The translations under genes and the position numbers were made by a program. From NCBI GenBank assembly GCA_029964075.1, contig CM057147.1, positions 13,413,513 to 13,477,512 of the forward strand: DNA of 64,000 nucleotides, written 5' to 3'. Below, piece after piece: positions 45,732 through 56,779 of this stretch. Numbering within the stretch: the first letter of the stretch is position 1; every line of letters starts with the position of its first letter. This DNA is from Patiria pectinifera (taxonomy: Eukaryota > Echinodermata > Asteroidea > Valvatida > Asterinidae). A model generated the notes under the pieces. It ran no database searches. It had not been told where the DNA came from and was given only the letters and a program-made list of their open reading frames with translations.

Positions 45732-48700
45732 AATGAAAGCTAGCACCCACATCCAAAATTTATTAAGAGGCTTGAACACATCCCCCCCCCGGGGATTGGG
45801 TGGTGCTACAGTATATTCCAGCACCCCATCCCAAAAGTTGTGGGTGCTGCATTACCCACATCTACCCCCGTTCCCGCCGGCTTGAACCAACAAAAGTACT
45901 AGCTGAACATAGTGAGCACGGTACAGGTTATCGCTTCGAGGAGACGGCCGGATCGAAGCGGGAGCGGACCGCTATACGGTGATGGGTGAAACAACACAGC
46001 TGGGCGGGGGCCATGGAGTGTACCGAACCACACTACAGTTCGAGCCAGTGGGAGTATGTGGCGCATCCCAGGGCATTTTTATTGGGGGGGGGGAGGATTG
46101 CTTAAAAAGGGCACTCGCACTACCGTGCTAAAATAAAGACAGGTGTTTTTTTTCTTCGGACACTTGGGGTACCATCTTTCAATGAGGGTGATTTTCAAAC
46201 CGGACGATCATTCACACTATCGGACAATATACGATGATTTTCAGGGGGCACACGCGCGAAATTCAAAAAAAAGGCACTCGTTACAGCCGCTATATAATAA
46301 AACGCACTCATTGTTTGTAAAAAGGGCACCTTTATAAAACAAAAAAAAACACTTGCTTAAAAAAAAGAGTGCTCTTGAAAAATATTGGGGTTAAAAACTT
46401 GCGCAAAAAGGCACTTGAATAAAAAAAATTGCAGTCTTTTCAAAAAATATTGGGTGGGGTGGGTAAATACTTAACTAATCCCCCCCCCCCGGGCCGCCCC
46501 TCCCCCCGCCCAACTTATCTGAGCCTACAATCTCCTTGCATTTAACTGAATCGATGTTGATGGACGAATTTGAATATTAGAAACGGTGAATTCGAATAAA
46601 AAACGTTTAAAAATAGCCGGGAAAACCTATGCTTTATTATATAATTTGAGCAAGTTCATTTTTTTAAAATTAAATTGAGCTTTCCTTCCTTCGTAAATAA
46701 AATAAAAATCAAAACAAAATATGGGTTATCCCATAAAAAAAAATGCATTGGAAAACTGAAGGATGGACCTAGAACCAAACTAAAGAAGTTTGCCTATTCC
46801 ATGTTAAACGCCACAGAACCCCCCCCCCCAAAAAAAAACCAATAATGATATAATTGAAAATACAAGGTTACGCAACGTACGTTCCGACACATGTATGTTC
46901 TGACTACTCAGCCTATGTTCCGACTGCTCACCCTACGTTCCGACTGCTCAACCGATGTTCCGACACCCCTATATGTTCCGACACCTCTTGGTTTCGACAC
47001 CCCTACAAACGTAAACACATACTGGTCTCTTGCTCCAACACCCAAGTCTAACGGGCTTACACAATATTATGTGCGGGTTGTCGGAACAAACTGGTGTCGG
47101 AACATAGGTGTGTCGGGAGATAGGTTTGTCGAAACATAAGTTCCGACAATTTGAAATCTGAAATAGCCTGACAAAAGACGAAATTAACGACGAATTGGAA
47201 TATAAGAATCGGTGAATTCGAACGAAAAATGTTGAAAATAGCCGGGAAAACCTATAGTACTTTAATACATAAACGGCCGGTTGCGTACAGGCTAAGCTTT
47301 CACATAGTCAAATACTACTGCGGGATTTCAGGGAATTTCCAGAAATGTTCTGCTCTTATTGTGTCTCTTTGTCTCTTTATAATCGAACAATGGCCTACTT
47401 GCAAAAATGTCTGCTCTGTATAGCTTGTTCACAACGTTTCCAAGAGTCCTTGGGTAAGTAATTCAGAACGAATGTCGCAACAAGCGGCCGGCATTTCGGG
47501 GGAAATTCCAGTTAAGCTCTGCCCTTACAGTCTCTGTTCTGTCTTTTGTAGATCAAACAATAGTTAAAAAAAAAAAAATGGTCGGATGTGTGCCGTGCAA
47601 GCTTTCAGGTGGTCCTGGGCAAACACCATAAATTTAGATTAAAAACACTCGCAGGAATTTAACGGGATTTCCCAGTAACATTCCGTCGAAAAACTGACGC
47701 TTAAGAAAAGGCCGAACTGGGATCTTGAAGAAATTGAGTCTACAGTTAAACGTTTGCCTTTTTTGTGATATGGAACTTGGTTGGAGACCGAACGTATGCA
47801 ATGAAGAAAAGGGTTTTGTTATATACATTCCAGTAATGGGGGCATCAATGGATAGATGTTTTTTGTTTTGTTTTTAATATAATGATTTGTGATTTTGGTA
47901 TTCTTATCCCCGAAATATAACATTCAAGTACTTCTAATTCTAATACCTTAATTGTTGATAAAATCCTCAATCTTCAGTTAGAGTTAATGTTGTAAGCGTA
48001 ACTCATAGCATACATACACATGTACTTGTCTTCCTCGTATGATATTTGTTGGTAGAAATGCATATGTTCAAGTTAGCGGCGTAACTAAAGGGGGCGGCAT
48101 GGGAGGGGGCGTGGGGGGTACACGCCCCCACTCCCTATTAAAATAAATTATCGCTTCCCCAGGCACCACCTGGATATTTGCCCGTACTTTTACACGAGCT
48201 GCCATTTTTTTTCACGAGTGTTCCTTGTTAACGTTTTGGGAACGTCTTTAATTATGCCTCCATGAAGAACGCCTGTTGTCCGATAGTGTCCGCTATGAAG
48301 GGCGCCTCAATACATACAATATGGTGCCTAGATGTAATGTGTTGTAATGTCATGTGTTTGAAATTCAATTTGTAATTGAAGAGGTTTTACTGTCTTTTTG
48401 ACTTAAGCTCAAAATGTCTGTTCCTAAAACGTGTAATAATGAAGATTTTAACTCAATATTTCGGAACAGTTCGGATAGTTAATAACAAAACGTGAATTGT
48501 CCCGCAAAGAAATATGTATGTTTTTGGAAAGTATAGTCTCGTTTCCATTTGTTCATTTATTACATTTCCTCTCCATGCCACTAAATTTAGGGTCAAGACG
48601 ACTACGAGTGAATCTCATTCAGTCAACCTCACACAGAAACTCAGAATTTCATGGCACCTTGCCGCGGCGTCCTGCAATTTGACATCTCACAAGACTGCGC

Positions 48701-48823
48701 GTCTGAATGTGTCACGAAAGAAAATGTGTGACAAACCTTCGTAAAGAATTCCGGCTAGGTTAAATTCCTTGCCGGCCTTGTTAGGGTTTTCCCCTTACAA
48801 TCTCACTTTGTGAAATAGTGCTT
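45732..48823 (+). repeat. Array unit 5
   Basis: 3092 bp with no large insertion and the full-length tail as in unit 1. It serves as the best reference for the ancestral unit and as an empty site for all the insertions. Confidence 0.9.
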
Positions 48824-48954
48824 AATGAAAGCTAGCACCCACATCCAAAACTTTTTAAGAGGCTTGAACACATTCCACCCCCCCCCCCCCGGGATTGGGT
48901 GGTGCTTCAGTATATTCCAGCACCCCATCCCAAAAGTTGGGGGGTGCTGCATTA

Positions 48955-49342
48955 GGCCAAAAAAAAAGTCTCCGGTTTCTGGTATGCGCGCGCGTCGCCG
49001 TAGCCATGCGCGTCGGCAAAATGAAAACGTTTTTTTTTCAATGAAAGATGATGTCTCAAAACCGCCAAACTCACTGGTTTGATTGGAATTCTGCTGCTGC
49101 GCAATTTCAACGTGTTTTTAGATGGGGTTATGATCGAGAATAAGCTTTATGTGGCCTCTCTGGACTCCCATATATTTGCACTAAGTTTAGTTGTGCACCA
49201 TTTGCAGTCATCAGCCAACATTTAAAGCAAAAAAGTCGGGGGAAAAAAAAAAAGTTGGGTAAAAAAAAAAAAAAAGCCGCGTCGCCGCACCACTTTTTGG
49301 ACAAGCTCCATACCAGAAACCGGAGACTTTTTTTTTTTGGCC
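48955..49342. mobile_element. PIF/Harbinger-like MITE, 388 bp
   Basis: Inverted ends of about 31 bp starting GGCCAAAAAAAAAGTCTCCG are flanked by TTA (48952-48954 and 49343-49345). The other units read GCATTACCCAC uninterrupted. A 3-bp TTA/TAA duplication with GG-starting ends is typical of PIF/Harbinger. It contains CATGCGCGCGCGTCGC and no coding capacity. Confidence 0.85.
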
Positions 49343-52137
49343 TTACCCACATCAACCCCCGTTCCTGCCGGCTTGAACCAACAAAAGTACTACCTGAACA
49401 GAGTGAGCACGGTACAGGTTATCGCTTCGAGGAGACGGCCGGACCGAAGCGGGAGCGGACTGCTATACGGTGATGGGTGAGACAACACAGCTGGGCGGGG
49501 GCCATGGAGTGTACCGAACTACACTACAGTTCGAGCCAGTGGGAGTATGTGGCGCATCCCAGGGCATTTTTATTGGGGGGGGGGAGGATTGCTGAAAAGG
49601 GGCACTCGCACTTCCGTGCTAAAATGAAGACGGTTTGTTTTTTTCTTTGGACACTTGGGGGGTACCATCTTTCAATGAGGGTGATTTGCAAACCGGACGA
49701 TCATTCACACTATCGGACAATATAGGATGATTTTCAGGGGGCACACGCGCGAAATTCAAAAAAAGGCACTCGTTACAGCCGCTATATAATAAAACGCACT
49801 CATTGTTTGTAAAAAGGGCACCTTTATAAAACAAAAAAAAACACTTGCTTAAAAAAAAAAGAGTGCTCTTGAAAAATATTGGGGTTAAAAACTTGCGCAA
49901 AAAGGCACTTGAATAAAAAAAATTGCAGTCTTTTCAAAAAATATTGGGTGGGGTGGGTAAATACTTAACTAATCCCCCCCCCCCGGGCCGCCCCTCCCAC
50001 CGCCCAACTTATCTGAGCCTACAATCTCCTTGCATTTAACTGAATCGATGTTGATGGACGAATTTGAATATTAGAAACGGTGAATTCGAATAAAAAACGT
50101 TTAAAAATAGCCGGGAAAACCTATGCTTTATTATATAATTTGAGCAAGTTCATTTTTTTTTTAAATTAAATTGAGCTTTCGTTGGTTCGTAAATAAAATA
50201 AAAATCAAAACAAAATATGGGTTATCCCATAAAAAAAAATGCATTGGAAAACTGAAGGATGGACCTAGAACCAAACTAAAGAAGTTTGCCTATTGCATGT
50301 TAAACGCCACAGACTCCTCCCCCCCCCAAAAAAAAACACAATAATGATATAATTGAAAATACAAGGTTACGCAACGTATGTTCCGACACATGTATGTTCT
50401 GACTACTCAGCCTATGTTCCGACTGCTCAACCTACGTTCCGACTGCTCAACCGATGTTCCGACACCCTTATATGTTCCGACACATCTTTGTTTCGACACC
50501 CCTACAAACGTAAACACATACTGGTCTCTTGCTCCAACACCCAAGTCTAACGGGCTTACACAATATTATGTGCGGGTTGTCGGAACAAATGGGTGTCGGA
50601 ACATAGGTGTGTCGGGAGATAGGTTTGTCGAAACATAAGTTCCGACAATTTGAAATATGAAATTGCCTGACAAATTTAAGACAAAATTAACGACGAATTC
50701 AAATACAAGAATCGGTGAATTCGAACGAAAAATGTTGTAAATAGCCAGTAAAACCTATAGTACTTTAAAACATAAACGGCCGGTTGCGTACAGGCTAAGC
50801 TTTCACATAGTCAAATACTGCTGCGGGATTTCAGGGAATTTCCAGAAATGTTTTGCTCTTATTGTGTCTCTTTGTCTCTTTTATAATCTAACAATAGCCT
50901 GCTTGCAAAAAATGTCTGCTCTGTATAGCTTGTTCACAACGTTTCCAAGAGTCCTTGAGTAAGTAATTCAGAACGAATGTCGCAACAAGCGGCCAGCATT
51001 TCGGGGGGAATTCCAGTTAAGCTCTGCCCTTACACTCTCTGTTCTGTCTTTTGTAGATCAAACAATAATTAAAAAAAAAAATGGTCGGATGTGTGCCGAG
51101 CAAGCTTTCAAGTGGTCTTGGGCAAACACCATAAATTTAGATTAAAAACACTCACAGGAATTTAACGGGATTTCCCAGTAACATTCCGTCGAAAAACTGA
51201 CGCTTAAGAAAAGGCCGAACTGGGATCTTGAAGAAATTGAGTCTACAGTTAAACGTCTGCCTTTTTGTGATATGGCACTTGGTTGGAGACTGAACGCATG
51301 CAATGAAGAAAAGGATTTTTTTATATACATTTCAGTAATGGGGGCATCAATGGATAGAAGGTTTTTTGGGTTTTTTTAATATATTTTTTTTGGTGATTTT
51401 GGTATTCTTATCCCCGAAATATGACAAGTACTTCTAATTCTAATACCTTGTTGATAAAATCGTCAATCTTCAGTAAGAGTTAATGTTGTAAGCGTAACTC
51501 ATAGCATACATACACATGTACTTGTCTTCTTCGTATGATATTTGTTCAAGTTGTTATATGTTCAAGTTAGCGGCGTAACTAAAGGGGGCGGCATGGGAGG
51601 GGGCGTGGGGGAGCACCCCCCCCCCACTCCCTATTAGAATAAATTATCGCTTCCCCAGGCACCACCTGGATATTCGCTCGTACTTTTTTACGAGCTGCCA
51701 TTTTTTTTCACGAGTGTTCCTTGTTAACGTTTTGGTAACGTCTTTAAATATGCCTCCATGAAGAACACCTGTTGTCCGATAGTGTCCGCTATGAAGGGCG
51801 CCTCAATAAATACAATATGGTGCCTAGATGTAATGTATTGCGATGTAATGTGTTTGAAATTCAATTTGTAATTGAAGAGGTTTTACTGTCTTTTTGACTT
51901 AAGCTCCAAATGTCTGCATTGTTAAAACGACACAACTGTTCCTAAAACGTTTAATAATGAAGATTTCAACTCAATATTTCGGAACAGTTCGGAAAGTTAA
52001 TAACAAAACATGAATTGCCCCACAAAGAAATATGTATGATTTGGAAAGTAAAATCCTGTTTCCATAGATTACATTTCCTCTCCATCCGACTAAAATTAGG
52101 GACAAGACGACTACGAGTGAATCTCATTCGGTCAAAA

Positions 52138-52250
52138 AGTATCATTTTGACTCGGAAAAGTGTTATGTTGACCCGGAAAGTGTTATTTCGACCCGGAAGG
52201 TATCATTTCGACCTGGAAAGTGTAATTTCGACCCGGAGAGTCACGGTCAT
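52138..52250. repeat. Minisatellite of about 20-21 bp unit
   Basis: Six copies of AGTGTTATTTCGACCCGGAA with small variations, private to unit 6. Confidence 0.85.
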
Positions 52251-52467
52251 GTCGACCTAGTAAAGTCAACCCAGATTATGGGTCAAATTTGTCCCGTGTT
52301 AATGTCAGAGTGTCCATAACCTCACGAAGAACCTCAGAATTTCATGGCACCTTGCCGCGGCGTCCTGCAATTTGACATCTCACAAGACTGCGCGTCTGAA
52401 TGTGTCACGAAAGAAAATGTGTCACAAACCTTCGTAAGAATACCGGCTAGGTTAGATTCCTTGCCGG

Positions 52468-52687
52468 CATGGACGTCGCAAGGGGGGAAGGGGGGGGCGC
52501 CCCCCCCCCTGGAAAAGCAAAAAAAAAGAGGGGCGAAGTCATAGTGGTGTAAATTTAATGAGTTGGGGGGGGGGGGGGCAAAATGTCCCTGCCCCCCTCT
52601 AAAACTGATAAATCGAAAGAAAACAAGAATTGTTTGGGAAAAATATGTTTTGCCCCCCTCTGGAAAAAAATCCCGGCGACACCCATG
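52468..52687. mobile_element. hAT-type MITE, 220 bp
   Basis: Ends CATGGACGTCGC / GCGACACCCATG with 8-bp target duplication CTTGCCGG (52460-52467 and 52688-52695). The empty site (CCTTGCCGGCCTTG) is present in the other five units. The interior is dominated by poly-G and poly-C runs. Confidence 0.82.
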
Positions 52688-52743
52688 CTTGCCGGCCTTG
52701 TAAGGGTTTTCCCCATTCAATCTCACTTTGTGAAATAGTGCTT

Positions 52744-53155
52744 AATGGAAGCTAGCACCCACATCCAATAGTTATAACCCCTGCCAACAATTTCTATATT
52801 TCATGCCCTTTTTATAAAAAAAAAATCAGTTTGCAGCCCCACACCCCAAACCCGATTTTATTTTTTAAGCGTTGCTAATATTCATCGAAGTGCACTTATC
52901 ATTTGCACTTCGATCGTTTTATTTTGCAATTTCTGCGTTTTATTCCAACCAAACCACTCTAAAATAAGAAACAAACATTATACCAAAAAAAAATAAGCCA
53001 AAAAGAATTTTGGGAAATATACCGACAGCCTCACATTCCGAGTGGTCACTATCTAAGACTAGGGGGCGCTGTTAACGGTAGGCGGGACTGAATAGCATCT
53101 GATATTTTAGGTGGCGCTGTTCATTGGCTGCATTTAGCTTGCTCGCTTTCAGCGA
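52744..53155. other. Flank after the array, no gene
   Basis: Unique sequence; it contains two short GGCGCTGTT motifs (about 53067 and 53113). Nothing else recognised. Confidence 0.4.
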
Positions 53156-53725
53156 CTAGACGGATAAATACGTTAGGACCGATGAGATAAAACGGGGATG
53201 TTGACCGCAATCTCTGCCCTTTGTAGTGACGACCCTTGCTGTGAACTCAAAATGTTTGTGTTCTGCATCCTGTAGGGCATATTGTATCCATTTGTATAGT
53301 TTGGTTCCTAGTTCCCCACCCCCCCCCCGAAAAAAATACAACAAATTGTCTGGTTCAAATGAAATATTGAAAAGATGAGTCTCGAGATGGCGTTTTAATG
53401 ATGACAGATAAGGTGTGTCATTTAACTCGTCTGGCAAGGAGTTCCACAGAGACGCGGTGCACAGCTGGAAAAAGCCCGGTCCCCGTAGCTTGTCAGGCGA
53501 GTTTGGGAACAGAAAGTATCTGTGATGAAGAAGATCTGAGGCCTGGTCGGAGGTTGCGAAGTTGTAACAGGTCTCGTTTGTAGGATGGAGCTAATCCGTG
53601 AAGGGCTTTGAATGTATGGAGCAGGATTTTGAATTGTATTCTGTATTTAACAGGCAACCAATGAAGATTGTATAATATAGGTTGCGATACGTTGGTTGAA
53701 TTTCGAGATGTTGAAAACTGCAATT
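53156..53725 (-). pseudogene. LINE ORF2 3'-terminal fragment (CR1/Jockey-group-like)
   Basis: On the minus strand the frame at 53723-53493 reads LHWLPVKYRIQFKILLHTFKALHGLAPSY (split here: LHWLPVKYRIQFKILL then HTFKALHGLAPSY), the well-known C-terminal signature of non-LTR retrotransposon proteins in animals. A frameshift near 53490 leads into LWNSLPDE and SSLKRHLETHLFN (53437 down to about 53360). The reverse transcriptase core is missing, so this is a 5'-truncated dead copy. A C-run at about 53320-53332 interrupts the tail. Confidence 0.85.
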
Positions 53726-55990
53726 TCTAACCGTTACTTTCAGCTGACGCTTCGTTTTTAGTTCGTAAGAGTTCCAAAACTACTTGCTTTCAGGTTCGTT
53801 CTCTTTGTATTTCCAATATATCGGTATGGTCATTCAATTTTTAGATGTATTAAGGCCACGACATTGAAAAGTTGTCTCCAACAATCAAGTGATCTTTAAT
53901 TGAAAGTGTTCCCTACGTGTTTTAATGAAAAAAGTCTTTCTTGGTAAAAAAAGACAAAGAAAAATAAACGTTGCTAACCGCTTTCAAATGCACACTCCGT
54001 TAGCACGAACACTTGACATTAATGCTCCATAATTTAAAAGATATCCCGCTTTGATCGATCTTCAGCGCGAAGTTGATGAACATAAAGGGTTTCGATCACC
54101 GTAAATGCGATGACAGATTAGACAGATTTACTTCAACTCTCTTATTTCTCTTGGATAAAAATGTACCCTGTTAGAAAGAAAAGGAAACAAAAATCCCCAA
54201 ACTAGTGACAAGATGATTTGTGAAGTTAATTCAATCGAAAAGATCGAGTTTTTTCAACCGAATTTCCACTGGAGTGATTTCTGTCCAAAGTAAAATTGTC
54301 TGGTTTTTAGTTCCACGTTCACGGCACCTGTCGGATCGTGCAATGATTAGCTTTATCACTGCAATAAGGTAATTTCACGTGTCATGTTTATTTTGGCGCA
54401 GCGGTTATATTTCTGGACTCACACCTGAGTGACCCGGGTTCGAATCCTGACCAAACATGACTTGTTAGTTTGGATTTCAGATCGACATGCCTGATATGTT
54501 TAGATAATATCGAAGTGGATTTCAGGAGGGAAATAGTTGGTGTTTTAAAAAAAATGTTACGTTGTATTTACCAACAAAATGCCCGCCATTTGCATCATCA
54601 ATCCTGAACATTTGGAATTTAATCGAAGCTCGCAAAGCTGGCCAAAATGATGCGGAGCGTAATCGAGTTTCCACTCGGGACAGGGGGCAGGGCTTTCCAG
54701 TGTAATGTTCTGTTGTCAGGGTATGAGAGGCTAACATTGGTACAAACATGTCGCAGTGAGAAGGTGTTTATCATCCATGAAATCCTGGACCTTTGTCATG
54801 CTTGTCAAGTTTTGTTTTTCCAATTTGAACTTTATGACCCGCCAAGCTTGGACAAACACAATTTCGTCAGTATCTGAAGGGGCACAATATTGGAGCTTAT
54901 AATGTGCCTAATTCCACGCGCGTGTTTGTTGTGTTGATATTCAAACTTTGCAATCTCAAAAAATCAATTTGAATTACTGCACTCAGAGATAAGTCATTCC
55001 CAAACAATCGTTTGAATGCACTTGACAGCATCAACGTATATTGAACTCAAGTTCGTTACTATTAATAAGTTCATATCAGTTCGCAATTTGTTTACTGTTC
55101 AGGCTAGTCTAGTGTCAACTGTTTTGACACGACGCAACTTTGCTACTTGTCGCAAAGTTCGTTCGCCAAACAAACTTTCCGATGCGTGAACCTTTTTGAT
55201 AAATCCTTTCAGTGCGGGTAAGGCCAAAAAAGGCAATTTACAACCCGATTCAGTATATCAGAGCTTTTTTTTTAATTGATTGTTTGAAAAAAGTTTATCT
55301 GGTAGACAAACATTTGCTTAATGACAACGGAGACGTTTAGATTGTGCTGGCTTCAAATTCCAGCATTGTTAGAAAAACACCCAGTCTTTGAAGCAGTCAC
55401 AGGTGAGTCAAATGTTTGGAGGTTTTTCCTGATTTTGTTTTAATAGGTGAATATATTGGGTAGAATGGATAGTTGTGTGCGAGGGGACAGAATACGTTTG
55501 CTGGATAAAGTGTCGAAGATGTTACGAATCATTTAGTAGAAGAAAGGAAGCCGGTTTTGGGCTATTGATAAACTACAGATTTGACGATATTGTTTTTTTT
55601 TCCTTCTGTTTTTTTATGTTGTATTTCTACGTCTACGTATTTCTACGACGTAAATATTTGTATTAACTCTTTGCCTTCACATCTAAGCGTAACATTTCCT
55701 CTTATAAGTGTAGTAGCTGGAAAGCCACATATCAAGGGTCGCCTCGTCGGCAGGCCTCGCCGTTGTTTTATTCAACAGATGACATGACAAATGACAAGCT
55801 TCAGATTTATCTCTTATCTAGCTTTATTATCCCGAAGAAGACAAGACTTATTTCAGTAGAAGTAAAAACCCTGAACAATTACAATAAGTGAGGTGACAAT
55901 TAAGTTTCTAACAAAGTAATCGGTCTGATTTATAAATATTATTAAATAATAAATTATACAGATAAACCTACCCCAGTGCCTTTGGCTTCG
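53726..55990. other. Intergenic, no supported gene
   Basis: Apart from the tRNA-like segment at 54381-54461 I see no gene, repeat or transposon end. Open frames are short and unremarkable. Confidence 0.4.
54381..54461 (+). repeat. tRNA-like segment (SINE head or tRNA pseudogene)
   Basis: A-box TGGCGCAGCGG and B-box GGGTTCGAATCC at tRNA spacing. GTCATGTTT at the 5' end pairs with AAACATGAC at the 3' end, giving a 9-bp stem that is longer than the 7 bp of a tRNA acceptor, and the T-stem has a mismatch. Probably a decayed SINE head rather than a working tRNA. Confidence 0.45.
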
Positions 55991-55992
55991 GT

Positions 55993-56070
55993 TATTTAAG
56001 GATACACAAAACAGCACAGCTCACAGCTTGGAGAGAAAGCCCTCGAACTGATCTACACGTCGCAGACTAG
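55993..56070 (+). promoter_or_regulatory. Putative core promoter and non-coding first exon of the sterol desaturase
   Basis: TATTTAAG (55993-56000) is a TATA-like box. About 30 bp on, the sequence is less AT-rich and ends in a good donor, GACTAG|GTATGT at 56071. A matching acceptor, TTTTTCCAG, ends at 56466, 100 bp before the start codon. This would give a short non-coding exon (about 56025-56070) and a 5' UTR remainder 56467-56566. Inference only. Confidence 0.35.
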
Positions 56071-56566
56071 GTATGTCTGGCTATGCCAAGCTCAGCCAAA
56101 AGAAAAGTTATCGTCTAGCACTTCAATAATCGTACGCGAAAACAGCGCTATCTCCCTGCGTCTGCAGCATGCACTGGCTTTTCTGCGCTGTGTCATATAG
56201 GCCCCCAATGTATACATTTGCCACGCAATGTATACATTTGCATCCAAAAAGTATGGCGTGCCTAAGCACGGGGTGACAAAATACGTTTTGATGATTTTCA
56301 AATTATTATGAATCGCCACATAAGTTAACTAACTAATGCTGCATGTAGTAATTATACCTGTAATAGTTAACACCTACCAAATATGCAGTGGTTACCGTCA
56401 TATTCGTAATTTACTATAAGTTTACCGATCGGTTACAAACCACATTTGTCTTTCATATTTTTCCAGTCAGCAAAGAGCTGTGGCTTAGGAAAGCAACACT
56501 GCCTCGTGAGGAACGATACTTGATTCTGTCTCTTGCACCGAAAGTGGGCATATCTTGCATCACACT

Positions 56567-56779
56567 ATGGATATCGTCTTGGGTGTAGCAGACAGATACG
56601 TCTTTACAAAGTACCAGGTTTATCCTGACGCCTGGACCGAAGATTACTGGCTACGACAGTTCCTGAGTCTCTATGTTATCGTAAACGTCTTGTTTGTCAT
56701 CAGCTATTTCTTTGCGGCATCGCTGTGCTACATATTTTTGTTTGATAAACGACTCAAGAGGCACCCGTTCTTCTTAAAG
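56567..56779 (+). CDS. sc5d: sc5d coding exon 1
   Basis: Residues 1-71, including the first hydrophobic segment; ends FFLK with donor AAG|GTAAAA in phase 0. The donor is weak (GTAAAA). Confidence 0.9.

Larger units (their letters stand above)
29445..52743 (+). repeat. Tandem array of six copies of a roughly 3-kb unit
   Basis: Each copy starts at AAGCTAGCACCCACATCC / AAGAGGCTTGAACACA and repeats the same landmarks in order: GCTTGAACCAACAA, TGGGTGAGACAACACAGC, GATCATTCACACTAT, GTTCCGACACCCC (in an inverted pair), ATAGCCGGGAAAACC, AAGAAAAGGCCGAACTGG and TTAGCGGCGTAACTAAAGG. Units: 29445-32537, 32538-38070, 38071-43465, 43466-45731, 45732-48823 and 48824-52743. Length differences come from insertions and deletions described separately. 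Identity between units is visibly high (few differences per line), so the duplications are recent or the copies are being homogenised. No intact gene lies inside. An artefact of assembly is possible but made unlikely by unit-specific insertions. Confidence 0.93.
48824..52743 (+). repeat. Array unit 6 (three private insertions)
   Basis: 3920 bp. It contains a Harbinger-like MITE (48955-49342), a minisatellite block (about 52138-52250) and a hAT MITE (52468-52687), none of them in the other units. The unit ends at AAGCTAGCACCCACATCC (about 52748), after which similarity stops. Confidence 0.9.

Noticed and set aside
29445..52743. Assembly error duplicating one 3-kb segment
   Set aside because: Units differ by private insertions with proper target duplications, by private deletions and by scattered substitutions, which an artefact would not produce; copy number still merits long-read confirmation.
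54381..54461. Functional tRNA gene
   Set aside because: A and B boxes are present, but the end stem is 9 bp and the T-stem has a mismatch; a SINE head or pseudogene fits better.
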